This document shows positions 16,522 through 25,582 of a stretch of 64,000 bases of DNA, piece after piece. The notes under the pieces were generated by a model. The model was not told the origin of the DNA, did not search any database, and worked only from the letters and a program-made list of their open reading frames with translations. Location of the stretch: positions 1 through 64,000 of IMG/VR virus record IMGVR_UViG_3300021378_001388; one strand, written 5' to 3'. The stretch comes from a virus. How positions within the stretch are numbered: the first letter of the stretch is position 1; every line of letters begins with the position of its first letter. Position numbers and translations under genes: made by a program.

Positions 16522-16866
16522 CTACTCTTTATCAAACTGGTCTAACAATGGGGTTTTATCTTCTGTGTATCCTTCTTTAGGATTATATTTGTCTGCATCT
16601 GGCAACGGGTCTATCTGCTCAACGATAACTGGCCATATCTGTGACATCTTGTCATTTATATCTAAAAGTCTCTGTGTAAATTTTGGATGATTATCGGCTA
16701 TGATTGCTTCTGCAGGACATTCTGGTTCACAAACTCCACAGTCAATACATTCATCTGGATTAATAACCAACATATTTTCACCTTCATAGAAACAATCAAC
16801 CGGACAAACCTCTACACAATCTGTATACTTACATTTTATACAATCTTGGGTTACTACATATGCCAT
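16522..16866 (-). CDS. fdxA: 7Fe-8S ferredoxin, FdxA type
   Basis: A 114-residue ferredoxin. The N-terminal half holds the cluster ligands: Cys9, Cys12, Cys17, Cys21 with CPVDC, then [12 protein letters not shown]. The arrangement with Cys17 replacing the classical third position and the C-terminal ~40-residue extension ([18 protein letters not shown]) match the FdxA 3Fe-4S/4Fe-4S type of proteobacteria. Very host-like, so recent transfer is likely. It may supply electrons to phage-encoded redox enzymes such as the radical SAM protein; that link is inferred. Confidence 0.93.
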   Translation of the reverse strand: MAYVVTQDCIKCKYTDCVEVCPVDCFYEGENMLVINPDECIDCGVCEPECPAEAIIADNHPKFTQRLLDINDKMSQIWPVIVEQIDPLPDADKYNPKEGYTEDKTPLLDQFDKE

Positions 16867-16871
16867 CTCAT

Positions 16872-17024
16872 CTATTCCTCATCTAAATATTTACCTGTAC
16901 TTTTCATCTCTCTTTTTCTGTCTATCTCTACTTTGCTTCTAAACCTAGGAGTACGGAGTGCTTTAGCAACAGGGTTTCTTTTATTAATTTTCAATTTTTT
17001 CTTCTTGCTCTTCTTCTTTGCCAC
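16872..17024 (-). CDS. 50-residue highly basic protein
   Basis: Begins at GTG (17024) as [10 protein letters not shown]; roughly 40% Lys/Arg with a central [16 protein letters not shown] block of the kind seen in small conserved marine phage proteins. An in-frame ATG at 17069 would add 15 residues, but it lies between the -10 box and the likely +1, so GTG is preferred. A nucleic-acid-binding or ribosome-associated role is suggested by composition only. It lies 5 nt upstream of fdxA. Confidence 0.65.
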   Translation of the reverse strand: MAKKKSKKKKLKINKRNPVAKALRTPRFRSKVEIDRKREMKSTGKYLDEE

Positions 17025-17038
17025 GACTCTATTCCATA

Positions 17039-17086
17039 AATTACGCCAGTTAGATATATTATAACCCAAACTGGCGTAATTGTCAA
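17039..17086 (-). promoter_or_regulatory. Consensus sigma70-like promoter inside a 13-bp inverted repeat
   Basis: Minus strand TTGACA (17081-17086), 17 nt, TATAAT (17058-17063): a perfect consensus. It is overlaid by a perfect 13-bp inverted repeat (17069-17081 and 17039-17051, AATTACGCCAGTT / AACTGGCGTAATT) with a 17-nt centre that holds the -10 box. One arm fills the spacer and the other covers +1 to +13, the classical place for an operator. It would drive the basic protein, fdxA and GNAT genes. Confidence 0.75.
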
Positions 17087-17103
17087 CTATTTTTAGAGTT
17101 TTT

Positions 17104-17262
17104 TTAGCCTTTAGTTAATACTTGGTAGGCACCGAATGCAATAGCGGCATAAGCGGCTATGTTGACCCAACTACCTAGAAAAAGAATTACTAAACCCACT
17201 GCAACTAAACCTAGTCCGCCGTGTGAGGCTTTTTCTTTTAATCTACTTGTTAAAAATCCCAT
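17104..17262 (-). CDS. 52-residue membrane protein
   Basis: ATG at 17262 with AAAGGAG 8 nt upstream; begins MGFLTSRLKEKAS. Two closely spaced hydrophobic stretches (about residues 16-30 and 33-47) suggest a helical hairpin in the membrane. It is 14 nt after the SGNH hydrolase gene and ends just before the consensus promoter. No family recognised. Confidence 0.7.
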   Translation of the reverse strand: MGFLTSRLKEKASHGGLGLVAVGLVILFLGSWVNIAAYAAIAFGAYQVLTKG

Positions 17263-17276
17263 ATTATTACTCCTTT

Positions 17277-18203
17277 CTAATTGTATCTCTCATTTATAAA
17301 TTTATATAGCAGTATTGCTACTTCCATATGTCCATCGATATTCCAATGTATGCCATAGTTTGATATATAATGGTCTACATCTCCGTTGTGACTATTACCC
17401 AGGTTACTAAGATAACTTTGCAAATTTCTATTTTCTCCCAAATCACTAATTGTTAAATGATTAAGTAACGGATTTTCGTCAACTAGTTCTTTGTGATACG
17501 AATTAAAAAAGTCCATCTCCTTCCAAACATAACGGTCATCATCGTTATATAAAAAACTTGAATAGGTGCCATCAACGGCTTTTTTACTCACATATCTAAA
17601 TGGATTATCTCTCACCATACGATAATCTAAATCATTAATTCCATCAAATGTTAGATAAGGAACATCATAACTAGATAATAGATAATACAACGCTCTCCGT
17701 TGTTTTATATGATTAAACACATCTTGTATACTGTTCCTAAAAATGCCCCAATTTTGAGCAAGTGTTTTAGGATTTACACCGGTGTAATTTGTTTTCCATG
17801 GATAAGTAACCTTACCGTCAGATGAAATCATACTAGGGTTCATTCCTACTACTTCATATTCGTTCTTATCATCTATTTTAAAAAATTGTACATATCTGCT
17901 AGAACTAGTAAAATTAAATAAGATAAAAACTTTCTTTTTTGGATTACTGCGTAAAAAACTCTCTAAAGACATCATCGACCTGTCGTTAGATGCTCCTAGA
18001 AATCCAAAGTTTATTGAGTCTTTAAATCCTAAACTTTCAGTGAGAAATTGAGTGTATGAATTACTGTTACATCCTGTTATATACTCCTGCTCAAGTTCAG
18101 TATCTACTGGCTCTCTCATAAGAAATTCTGGCTTAGGAATAGTATCTTCGCCGAAAGTGAAACTATCTCCGAAACTAACTAATGTATATTCTGATAAATT
18201 CAT
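17277..18203 (-). CDS. SGNH/GDSL-like hydrolase
   Basis: About 308 residues. Block I is VSFGDSFTFGED (nucleophile Ser in GDS), NFGFLGASND fits the Gly block, and the C-terminal HWNIDGHMEVA supplies the Asp-x-x-His pair typical of this family. SGNH enzymes deacylate lipids or O-acetylated sugars. I use the ATG at 18203, 5 nt after the deformylase stop; an in-frame TTG five codons upstream is less likely. Together with the epimerase and glycosyltransferases it may act on surface glycans; that is an inference. Confidence 0.75.
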   Translation of the reverse strand: MNLSEYTLVSFGDSFTFGEDTIPKPEFLMREPVDTELEQEYITGCNSNSYTQFLTESLGFKDSINFGFLGASNDRSMMSLESFLRSNPKKKVFILFNFTSSSRYVQFFKIDDKNEYEVVGMNPSMISSDGKVTYPWKTNYTGVNPKTLAQNWGIFRNSIQDVFNHIKQRRALYYLLSSYDVPYLTFDGINDLDYRMVRDNPFRYVSKKAVDGTYSSFLYNDDDRYVWKEMDFFNSYHKELVDENPLLNHLTISDLGENRNLQSYLSNLGNSHNGDVDHYISNYGIHWNIDGHMEVAILLYKFINERYN

Positions 18204-18208
18204 TTTAC

Positions 18209-18676
18209 TTACTGCCAACGTGTTCTTCTTCGTCCCTTATTTTTTGCACCTCTTGTGTCGAATGTGATGCCATTAAGATGGTCGCATTCGTGTTGAAATG
18301 CTTGTGCCCATACTCCAACAAATGTTGATGACTTTCTTTCTCCTTGTAAATCTGTAAATGTTCCTATAATACTATTAGGTCTAGTTATTTTTAATTCCAA
18401 ACCAGGAAAACTTACACATCCTTCTAAGAATTCTTCATCTTCACTATCTTCTGCTTTATCCCACATTGGATTTATACAAACAACAAAACCAGTATCTTCG
18501 TGACCAATTATCATAAGTGCTGTATTTTCACCAACTTGTGGAGCGGCAAGGCCAATTGCATCATTTTCTTGCATTATTACAATCATATCATAAACTAATT
18601 TCTCAGAATGTTCTGAAATAATGTGTTCATCACACTTAGTTTTCAATATCTTATTTTTTTTATCGACTAGTTTCAT
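18209..18676 (-). CDS. def: Peptide deformylase
   Basis: A 155-residue deformylase with all three motifs: GLAAPQ (residues 42-47), EGCVS (85-89, Cys87 metal ligand) and QHECDH (128-133, His ligands and catalytic Glu). It removes the formyl group from nascent N-terminal Met. The C-terminal helix seen in bacterial enzymes is replaced by a short Arg/Lys-rich tail, as in other phage deformylases. It sits between the epimerase and the SGNH hydrolase, and a weak ATAAATA motif lies at 18704-18710. Confidence 0.94.
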   Translation of the reverse strand: MKLVDKKNKILKTKCDEHIISEHSEKLVYDMIVIMQENDAIGLAAPQVGENTALMIIGHEDTGFVVCINPMWDKAEDSEDEEFLEGCVSFPGLELKITRPNSIIGTFTDLQGERKSSTFVGVWAQAFQHECDHLNGITFDTRGAKNKGRRRTRWQ

Positions 18677-18706
18677 TTTTTATTCCTTGTTGATATACTG
18701 TAATAT

Positions 18707-19612
18707 TTATTCATTTTTAAATATTTTTTCAAACATCGCATTTAGACCAGGAACTATCAAAGTCTCTGGAGACCAATGTAGTAAATGCTTAGTCTTACTA
18801 ATATCTGCTAATGTCTCTGGTGCATAACCTTTTGGTTTATCTATATTAATTGCTTCTAAATCTGGTCTATGTTCTTTCAGTATATCAACAACTGCATTGA
18901 CTGATATATTATTTCCAGTGCCTACATTGAATGTATCATTCTTAACTTTGCTTTCCATACTGGCAATACAAGCCCTCGCAACATCAGATACGTGAATATA
19001 ATCTCTTTTGAATTCACCATCGCCGTGAATAGTTACTGGTTTTCCTTCTTTAATAAGTTGAGCAAACTTTCCAAACATCAAAGAAGTAGGTTGATTTTCT
19101 GAATACACGGTAAAGAAACGTAAAATGTTATAATTCAAATCAAACATAATCTTGTATTGTTTACATAAGTGTTCGCCAAATAATTTTGACATTGCATAAT
19201 AATTTAATGGGTCTGGTTTATGCGTTGGTTTATTAGGAGCCGTGTTGTTACCATATACCGAACTAGAACCTGCATACACAAATTTCTTAACACCCACCGC
19301 ACTAGCGGCAGTTAGTATGTTTCTTGTGCCTACTACGTTATCATCAAAGTAAGCATCTGGATTAATAAAACTCTCTGGAATTCTGGCTTTACCTGCTAAA
19401 TGAATAATGTAATCTTGTCCTGCACAAGCCATTACGCATCGTGCGGCATTTGATAAGTCTCCCTTAATATACTTGACATGGTCTAAACCAATTGGTTTAT
19501 CTGCTCTATCTAAGATAGTTATTTCATACCCTTTTTGATGTAACTGCGTTACTAATTCAGTACCTATAAAACCTGAACCACCTGTTACTAATACTTTGCC
19601 TTTAGTTTCCAT
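18707..19612 (-). CDS. NAD-dependent sugar epimerase/dehydratase
   Basis: A 301-residue extended short-chain dehydrogenase. It has the Rossmann loop VLVTGGSGFIGTEL at residue 7, the IIHLAGKA strand, a catalytic Ser in YAGSSSVYG and YAMSK (Tyr-x-x-x-Lys). The closest functional group is UDP-glucose/galactose 4-epimerase or related nucleotide-sugar enzymes. It starts directly after the yggX stop and shares its promoter. It would supply sugars for the glycosyltransferases at 24733 and 58571, or remodel host surface polysaccharide; exact substrate unknown. Confidence 0.88.
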   Translation of the reverse strand: METKGKVLVTGGSGFIGTELVTQLHQKGYEITILDRADKPIGLDHVKYIKGDLSNAARCVMACAGQDYIIHLAGKARIPESFINPDAYFDDNVVGTRNILTAASAVGVKKFVYAGSSSVYGNNTAPNKPTHKPDPLNYYAMSKLFGEHLCKQYKIMFDLNYNILRFFTVYSENQPTSLMFGKFAQLIKEGKPVTIHGDGEFKRDYIHVSDVARACIASMESKVKNDTFNVGTGNNISVNAVVDILKEHRPDLEAINIDKPKGYAPETLADISKTKHLLHWSPETLIVPGLNAMFEKIFKNE

Positions 19613-19873
19613 TTAAACAGGCGTAGGTGGGTCTAGTTTTTCTCCACCTTCAAAAAGAAATTCATTTCTTCGTTCAGCCAAGAACGTTCTAGCCTCTGGA
19701 TCCATCATATTTAATTGATTTTCGTTGATAAACATCGTCTGCATTTCAAGCCATTCATTCCAGGCTTGTGCTGATATTTCTTTTAAGATTTTTTCACCTG
19801 CTTCACCAGGAAAAGGTGCAGATGTTAAAGTAGGCAATTCTTTGCCATATTTTGCACACATAACTGTACTCAT
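19613..19873 (-). CDS. yggX: YggX-family Fe(II)-trafficking / Fe-S protection protein
   Basis: An 86-residue protein, the normal size for YggX. It matches along its whole length: VMCAKYGKELPTL with the conserved Cys6, APFPGEAGEKILKEISAQAWNEWL, MQTMFINENQLNMMDPEARTFLAE and the FLFEGG end. In enterobacteria YggX helps protect Fe-S clusters and limits oxidative damage. It is first in an operon with the epimerase, deformylase and SGNH hydrolase. It is unusual cargo for a phage and fits the nearby ferredoxin. Confidence 0.93.
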   Translation of the reverse strand: MSTVMCAKYGKELPTLTSAPFPGEAGEKILKEISAQAWNEWLEMQTMFINENQLNMMDPEARTFLAERRNEFLFEGGEKLDPPTPV

Positions 19874-19900
19874 TGGTTGTTCTCCATAATAGTTTAATTA

Positions 19901-19929
19901 ATTATAACATATTTTGAACCAATATGCAA
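19901..19929 (-). promoter_or_regulatory. Sigma70-like promoter for yggX operon
   Basis: Minus strand TTGCAT (19924-19929), 17 nt, TATAAT (19901-19906), 27 nt before the yggX ATG. It lies just past the spoVR stop. Confidence 0.7.
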
Positions 19930-19937
19930 GAGTTAAT

Positions 19938-21464
19938 TTATATAAGTATTCCAGTCCCAACTTTAGAATTAGAGTGTTGTTGGCATTCAAATAAATCTAG
20001 TAATGCGTCATCGTGCATTGTATATAGTTTTACTTTATAACCCCAAAGTTTCTGTACATGAAATAATACTTGGTCTGCTGTTTTCTTGTTTAATCTCTTT
20101 CCTTTATAACTTTCGTGTAAAAGAGTTAAATCACGTGAATGCATAATATCTGCACTTGTTACTTGAATATCAGGTACCATTGCCGCCGTTTCATAACTAG
20201 AACTTAGATTCTTACGAATCTTTTTGTATCCACGGTCATTGTGTATTGAAGTAACTCTATAATCATCATAATGGTTTTCATCGTGTAGATTAAACATTCC
20301 TTGGTCACGAATAACTTTTGGTCCTAGAAACTGTAGAATTGCACTTTCATCTCTATAGTTTGCAACTATATCTTTAATCGTAATACGCCAATCCGTATCT
20401 GCCAGGTGCGGAAACCAGTGTTTATCTTCATCATCTGGTTCTGTACATACTCTTTGGATATCTTTCAATATAGCGAAGCCTAGTGCGTATGGATTGAATC
20501 CACTATAGTTAGGTGAATCAAAAGATGGTTGATATAGGACAGAACTATGTAATTTAAAGAATTCAATCATTGAGCCGTCATCAACTTTACCCTGGTCATA
20601 TAACTTATTAAATATGTAATGATGTGTAAAACTTGCAAAGCCTTCATTCATCACTTTTGTTTGATATTGGGGATAAAAATATTGTGCAATTCTTCTGACG
20701 ATTCTACATATCTCACGTTGCCAAGGAGACAATATAGGAGAATGCTTTTCTATGAAGTATAACAAATTTTCTTCTGGCTCAGAAGGCCAAGTTTCGTCTT
20801 CTTTTTTTGCTTTTTTCTTTTCTTCTGGTAATGTACGCCATAAGTCATTTACTTGTGACTGTAAGTATTCACTTCTTGTGCGTTGTTGTTCTGCTTCTTC
20901 ACGTGCTGATATCTTGTTAGGTCGTTTATACTTATTGATACTTTGATATTGAATGGCATGACACGCATCTAATGTTTCTTCGACAATATCAGTTCCATAC
21001 TTTTCTTCACATTCTCTTATGTATCGTTTTGCAAACAGTAGATAATCTACAATAGCATCCGGTGATGTCCATTGCTTAAACAAATAGTTATTCTTAAAAT
21101 AATGATTATGTCCAAAAGCGGCGTGAGCAATGACAAGCGCCTGTGTGGTCATTGAGTTTTCTTCCATAAGATAGTTGATACAAGGATTAGAGTTAATAAC
21201 CAACTCATATGCTAATCCCATCTGTCCTGCACTATACTGTTTTTGATTTGAAATGAAACTTTTACCAAAACTCCAGTGATTGTACATTAATGGCATGCCA
21301 ACACTTGAGTATGCATCTAACATTTGCTCTACTGTAATGATTTCAATCTGATTAGGAAAACAATCAAGGCCCATATCGTTAACTGCAATTTCTTCACACG
21401 CATCCATCATACGATACAATTTATCTGAATCCCAACTAGAACCGGTGTATATCAAATTACTCAT
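19938..21464 (-). CDS. spoVR: SpoVR-family protein (YcgB)
   Basis: A 508-residue protein of essentially the same length as E. coli YcgB (~510). Family blocks include the N-terminal YxGSSWD-like LIYTGSSWDSDKLY, the MPLMYNHWSFGKSF segment, ELVINSNPCINYLMEEN and the HxxFGHxxFFKNN-type HAAFGHNHYFKNNY with possible metal-ligand His residues, then a WHPxx-free C-terminal domain. Biochemical function is unknown; it is genetically linked with PrkA and YeaH in stationary-phase and stress responses. Here it overlaps yeaH by 4 nt and ends the three-gene operon. Confidence 0.95.
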   Translation of the reverse strand: MSNLIYTGSSWDSDKLYRMMDACEEIAVNDMGLDCFPNQIEIITVEQMLDAYSSVGMPLMYNHWSFGKSFISNQKQYSAGQMGLAYELVINSNPCINYLMEENSMTTQALVIAHAAFGHNHYFKNNYLFKQWTSPDAIVDYLLFAKRYIRECEEKYGTDIVEETLDACHAIQYQSINKYKRPNKISAREEAEQQRTRSEYLQSQVNDLWRTLPEEKKKAKKEDETWPSEPEENLLYFIEKHSPILSPWQREICRIVRRIAQYFYPQYQTKVMNEGFASFTHHYIFNKLYDQGKVDDGSMIEFFKLHSSVLYQPSFDSPNYSGFNPYALGFAILKDIQRVCTEPDDEDKHWFPHLADTDWRITIKDIVANYRDESAILQFLGPKVIRDQGMFNLHDENHYDDYRVTSIHNDRGYKKIRKNLSSSYETAAMVPDIQVTSADIMHSRDLTLLHESYKGKRLNKKTADQVLFHVQKLWGYKVKLYTMHDDALLDLFECQQHSNSKVGTGILI

Positions 21465-22738
21465 TTTTTGCCTTGGCTTTTAAATATTTCTCTAAACACA
21501 GGATATATATCGAGTGTATCTTCAATATGTTTTGTTATAATGTTTTTATGGTTACCTTCTAATGATACATACTCCTGTAATAAGTTTCCAGTATTGTAGT
21601 ACCCGTGTCTTTTTTGTCCTACTTGAATATAACTAAAATATTGAGTTATTGGTAAAATATCTTTATCGATAACATTTAGAAGGTCTTCGTTGTCGTGTTC
21701 GAAATTGTCTCCATCACTTGCTTGTGCAAAATATATGTTCCATTCATTCGGAGAATATCGGTCATCTATAACTTTCTTTGCAAGTTTAAATGCACTTGAC
21801 ACCATTGTACCACCATTTTCTTTATTATTAAAGAAGTCTTCTTCAGAACACTCTGTTGCTAAAATATGATGTCTAATGAATACACATTCTACTCTTTTAT
21901 ACTTACGAGATACAAACAAGTTAAGTAGCATAAAAAAGCGTTTTGCTAAATCTTTATGCTGTTCAGTCATACTTGCACTTACATCCATTACAAAGAATAC
22001 AACTGCTTGTGATATTGGTGCTGGTTTCTTACTAAAATTGTTATATCGTAAATCTACTGGGTCTACAAACGAGACTGCATTTGCTCTAATACGCAGTCTG
22101 CTAATTTCTTCTTCAATCTCAACTCTACGCTCTTTGTCTTTACAGGTTTCTAACTCTGCTTCTAACTCTTTAATCTTTTTTAGTTTTGGACCTTTTAGAG
22201 CAATCTTACGACCAATAGAATTGACCATACTTTTCTCTAAGTTCATTTGTGCTGGATTGCCATCATTAGTATAACCACTGCGAGTAAGTTCAAATCTTTC
22301 GACTGCTTTATTTTCTTTAGAAATCATATGAGGAAGTTCTAGGTCTTCGAACAGGATATTAACAAATTCATCATTGCTCAATGCAAAGCCAAATTCATCT
22401 TCTCCTATACCCTCATTACTTGCTTCACTTTCGCCACCACCTCCACCTTGACCACTTGGTGGTTTCTGTAACAAATCTCCCTCAACAAAATCTTTGTTGC
22501 CTGGGAGAACTATATCACGTGAGCCTGATTGAGGATTATGTCCGAATTGTGGTTCATCGATACCCTTTCGAGTGATAACCACATCTTGTGATTCGCCAGA
22601 ACCTTTAATTGTTCTGCCGCCTAATGATTCGTGTATACTTCTACGTATCTCTTGCTTAGTACGTTTAATAAATTTTTGTCTATTGTTAGAAGACTTTGAA
22701 CCTGGATTCTTTCTTCTGTCAATTATTGTATTTGCCAT
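21461..22738 (-). CDS. yeaH: YeaH/YhbH-family protein (DUF444)
   Basis: A 425-residue DUF444 protein, close to E. coli YeaH in size. The N-terminus is Arg/Lys rich (IIDRRKNPGSKSSNNRQKF, a hallmark of the family); a Gly-rich linker follows near residue 100. The C-terminal half has a von Willebrand A-like fold with a MIDAS motif, VFFVMDVSASM. It is the partner of PrkA; target proteins are unknown. It lies 11 nt after prkA and overlaps spoVR by ATGA. Confidence 0.95.
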   Translation of the reverse strand: MANTIIDRRKNPGSKSSNNRQKFIKRTKQEIRRSIHESLGGRTIKGSGESQDVVITRKGIDEPQFGHNPQSGSRDIVLPGNKDFVEGDLLQKPPSGQGGGGGESEASNEGIGEDEFGFALSNDEFVNILFEDLELPHMISKENKAVERFELTRSGYTNDGNPAQMNLEKSMVNSIGRKIALKGPKLKKIKELEAELETCKDKERRVEIEEEISRLRIRANAVSFVDPVDLRYNNFSKKPAPISQAVVFFVMDVSASMTEQHKDLAKRFFMLLNLFVSRKYKRVECVFIRHHILATECSEEDFFNNKENGGTMVSSAFKLAKKVIDDRYSPNEWNIYFAQASDGDNFEHDNEDLLNVIDKDILPITQYFSYIQVGQKRHGYYNTGNLLQEYVSLEGNHKNIITKHIEDTLDIYPVFREIFKSQGKK

Positions 22739-22749
22739 TAAGTCTTCCC

Positions 22750-24684
22750 CTAGTTAGACTTCTGTACCCGCATATACCATTCTACTAATCGTTTAACTTG
22801 ACGGGCTGTATAACCCTTTTCTGTCATTCTATCTATGAAGTCATCGTGCTTAGATTGGTCTTCTTTAGTCTTCTTACTACCAAATGAAATAACTGGAAGT
22901 AATTCTTCTGTACCAGCGAACATTTTGTGTTCAATAACTTCTTTCATCTTTTCGTAAGCAGTCCAAGGAGGATTCTTGCCTTCATAGTTACTTCTTGCAC
23001 GTAGTACCCAGTTTACAACTTCATTTCTGAAATCTTTTGGGTTGGCAATACCTGCAGGTTTTTCAATTTTTTCTAGTTCTTCATTGAGAACAGAACGGTC
23101 AAATAAGTTACCCGTGTCTGCATCTTTATAATCAATGTTCTGAATCCAATGGTCAGCATAATCTAAGTATCTGTCAAATAGATTTTGGCCATATTCGTTA
23201 TAACTTTCTAAGTATGCTTTTTGAATTTCTTTTCCAACTTGTTCTGCATATTTGATACTTAAATGGTCTTTAATAAAACCTAATAACTGCTCTTCCATTT
23301 CTTCTGGAAATTGCTCACGTTTAATTGCAGTTTCTAGTACATACATTAGATGAACTGGGTCTGCCGCAATTTCTTCTGAGTCAAAGTTAAATGTCTGTGA
23401 AAGAATTTTAAATGCGAAACGAGTACTCATTCCATTCATTCCTTCGTCAACGCCTGCTACATCTTTATACTCTTGCATACTTTTTGCTTTAGGGTCTACA
23501 TCATGTAGGTTTTCGCCATCATAAACTCTCATCTTGGCAGCCAAGTTCGAGTTCTTATGCTCTTTTAACCTTGAAAGGACTGAGAACTGTGACAACAAAT
23601 CTAAAGTATGAGGCGCACATTTACTACTGTCTAGGCCTGACGAATCTAACATCTTCTTATAGATAGATGTTTCTTCGGTGGCTCGTAAACAATATGGCAC
23701 TTTAACAATATATACTCTGTCTAAGAATGCTTCGTTGTTCTTATTGTTTCTGAATGTTTCCCATTCACTTTCATTTGAGTGTGCAACTACGATACCATTA
23801 AATGGAATTGCTGAAATACCTTCAGTTCCCATATAGTTACCTTCTTGTGTTGCAGTAAGTAGTGGATGCAAGACTTTAATTGGTGCCTTAAACATCTCCA
23901 CGAATTCCATAATACCTTGATTACCTCGACATAATGCACCAGAGAATGCGTATGAATCTGGGTCATTTTGTGAGAAGTATTCTAATTTACGAATATCAGT
24001 TTTACCAACTAATGCTGAAATGTCCTGATTGTTATCATCACCTGGTTCAGTCTTCATAATACCGATTTGCTTCAATTTGGACGGATACATTTTAACAACA
24101 CTAAATTTTGAAATGTCACCTTCGTATTCATCTAATCTTTTAACTGCCCACGGTGATAATAGACCTGTAAGATAACGAGATGGAATACCAAATTCTTTTT
24201 CTGCATCTGCGCCAAACTCTTTAGGGTCAAATAGCCCTAGTGGCGATTCAAATACTGGCGAAATCTCATCGCCTGCTTTCAGCACATACATTGGGTGCAT
24301 TTGCATTAACTCTTTTAAACGTTCTGCTAATGATGATTTACCACCGCCAACTGGTCCTAGAAGGTATAATACTTGTTTCTTTTCTTCAAGTCCTTGTGCT
24401 GACTGTCTGAAGTAAGCAACTAATCTTTCGATTGCTTCTTCCATACCATAAAAATCTTCAAATGCTGGATAAACTTTAATTGTACGATTTAAAAAGATAC
24501 GGCTTAGCCTAGGAGTTGTGCTAGTATCAACTATATTTGGTTCACCAATTGCATCCAATAATCTTTCAGCGGCTGATGCATATGCTAACTCGTCTTTCTT
24601 ACACAATGTAAGATAGTCAGACAATGACATTTCATCGTGTGATTTACTAGCATATGATTTTTCGAACTTTTTAATTAAACTCAT
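22750..24684 (-). CDS. prkA: PrkA-family serine protein kinase / AAA ATPase (YeaG)
   Basis: A 644-residue protein, the same length as E. coli YeaG. The N-terminal PrkA AAA domain begins SLSDYLTLCKKD and has Walker A LLGPVGGGKSSLAERL (residues 108-123). The region GALCRGNQGIMEFVEMFKAPIKVLHPLL carries Walker B-equivalent and ring contacts, and NEAFLDRVYIVKVPYCLR follows. The C-terminal kinase-like domain is complete. In bacteria PrkA phosphorylates unknown substrates and aids survival under nutrient stress. It opens the operon with GAGGATAAAG before the ATG; I see no convincing consensus promoter in the 48-nt gap upstream. Confidence 0.96.
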   Translation of the reverse strand: MSLIKKFEKSYASKSHDEMSLSDYLTLCKKDELAYASAAERLLDAIGEPNIVDTSTTPRLSRIFLNRTIKVYPAFEDFYGMEEAIERLVAYFRQSAQGLEEKKQVLYLLGPVGGGKSSLAERLKELMQMHPMYVLKAGDEISPVFESPLGLFDPKEFGADAEKEFGIPSRYLTGLLSPWAVKRLDEYEGDISKFSVVKMYPSKLKQIGIMKTEPGDDNNQDISALVGKTDIRKLEYFSQNDPDSYAFSGALCRGNQGIMEFVEMFKAPIKVLHPLLTATQEGNYMGTEGISAIPFNGIVVAHSNESEWETFRNNKNNEAFLDRVYIVKVPYCLRATEETSIYKKMLDSSGLDSSKCAPHTLDLLSQFSVLSRLKEHKNSNLAAKMRVYDGENLHDVDPKAKSMQEYKDVAGVDEGMNGMSTRFAFKILSQTFNFDSEEIAADPVHLMYVLETAIKREQFPEEMEEQLLGFIKDHLSIKYAEQVGKEIQKAYLESYNEYGQNLFDRYLDYADHWIQNIDYKDADTGNLFDRSVLNEELEKIEKPAGIANPKDFRNEVVNWVLRARSNYEGKNPPWTAYEKMKEVIEHKMFAGTEELLPVISFGSKKTKEDQSKHDDFIDRMTEKGYTARQVKRLVEWYMRVQKSN

Positions 24685-24732
24685 CTTTATCCTCGTTGTT
24701 GTTAATTTTGTCTTACTATAGTAGTTATGCTT

Positions 24733-25575
24733 TTAAATCTCTGTCTCTTCTGTAGATGAATAAAACATTTTACCCACATTACCGTTAAAAGTATAGTGTC
24801 CTACATGGTCTAGTTTCACTAACGGGTCTAGCCATATATCACCGCCAAGTTCTTGCCATCTACGACAGAATGCATAATCTTCACTGAGATATCTATTTGT
24901 ATCTTTTTCGTGCATTGTATCAAAAAATAGATATGTCCACTTGGCAAATTCTTCATCTAAATGTAAGTCGTTATTAAAATGCATTTCAGGATATGATTCT
25001 ATCATTTTTTCAATGACACTTCGTTTGATAATCATAAATCCAGTACCCGCATCTTTAAGTTTGACCAAGCCACCTTGGATATCTAATCTGCGAGTTTTTG
25101 TTTCTTCATTGTAGTCCCATAAAGGATTAATTGCATAATTTGCCGCACAATCTTTTATGGCTCCCTCGTCTAATCCTCTTTCAATTGCATCTTTAATAGA
25201 TGACCAATCTAATTCTTTTTTAGGATATGCTCCTACAATAACATCTTTATCGTGTTGCAACATATGTAGTATGTCTATTGCATCGAAATTTATGTCTGCA
25301 TCAATAAACATCATATGAGTTGCTTCTGGATTAGACATAAAGTATGCTACCATATGACATCTTGCACGAGATATCAAACTTTCGTTTGCTGATGTTGTCA
25401 AAGAATACGGAATATCATACTTAGTAAACATCATGTGGCCTTTAGTCCAAGACCTAAAATATGGTTCTGAAATTTGTCCCGCATAACAAGGTGTACAATA
25501 ATGTACGTGGGTTTTCTTAATAAAATCTAAGTCAATATCTTTTCTATATTCTGCCAACTTATCTACTATTGCCAT
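24733..25575 (-). CDS. GT-A fold glycosyltransferase
   Basis: A 280-residue enzyme. HVHYCTPCYAGQISEPYFRSW opens the nucleotide-sugar domain; THMMFIDADINFDAIDI contains the DxD metal motif (IDADI), and KDAGTGFMIIKRSVIEKM plus LSEDYAFCRRWQELGGDIW are typical acceptor-side blocks. No signal peptide. Target could be virion proteins, DNA or host glycans. It is separated from prkA by 48 nt and from the kinase gene upstream by 7 nt. Confidence 0.82.
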   Translation of the reverse strand: MAIVDKLAEYRKDIDLDFIKKTHVHYCTPCYAGQISEPYFRSWTKGHMMFTKYDIPYSLTTSANESLISRARCHMVAYFMSNPEATHMMFIDADINFDAIDILHMLQHDKDVIVGAYPKKELDWSSIKDAIERGLDEGAIKDCAANYAINPLWDYNEETKTRRLDIQGGLVKLKDAGTGFMIIKRSVIEKMIESYPEMHFNNDLHLDEEFAKWTYLFFDTMHEKDTNRYLSEDYAFCRRWQELGGDIWLDPLVKLDHVGHYTFNGNVGKMFYSSTEETEI

Positions 25576-25582
25576 GTTTTAC

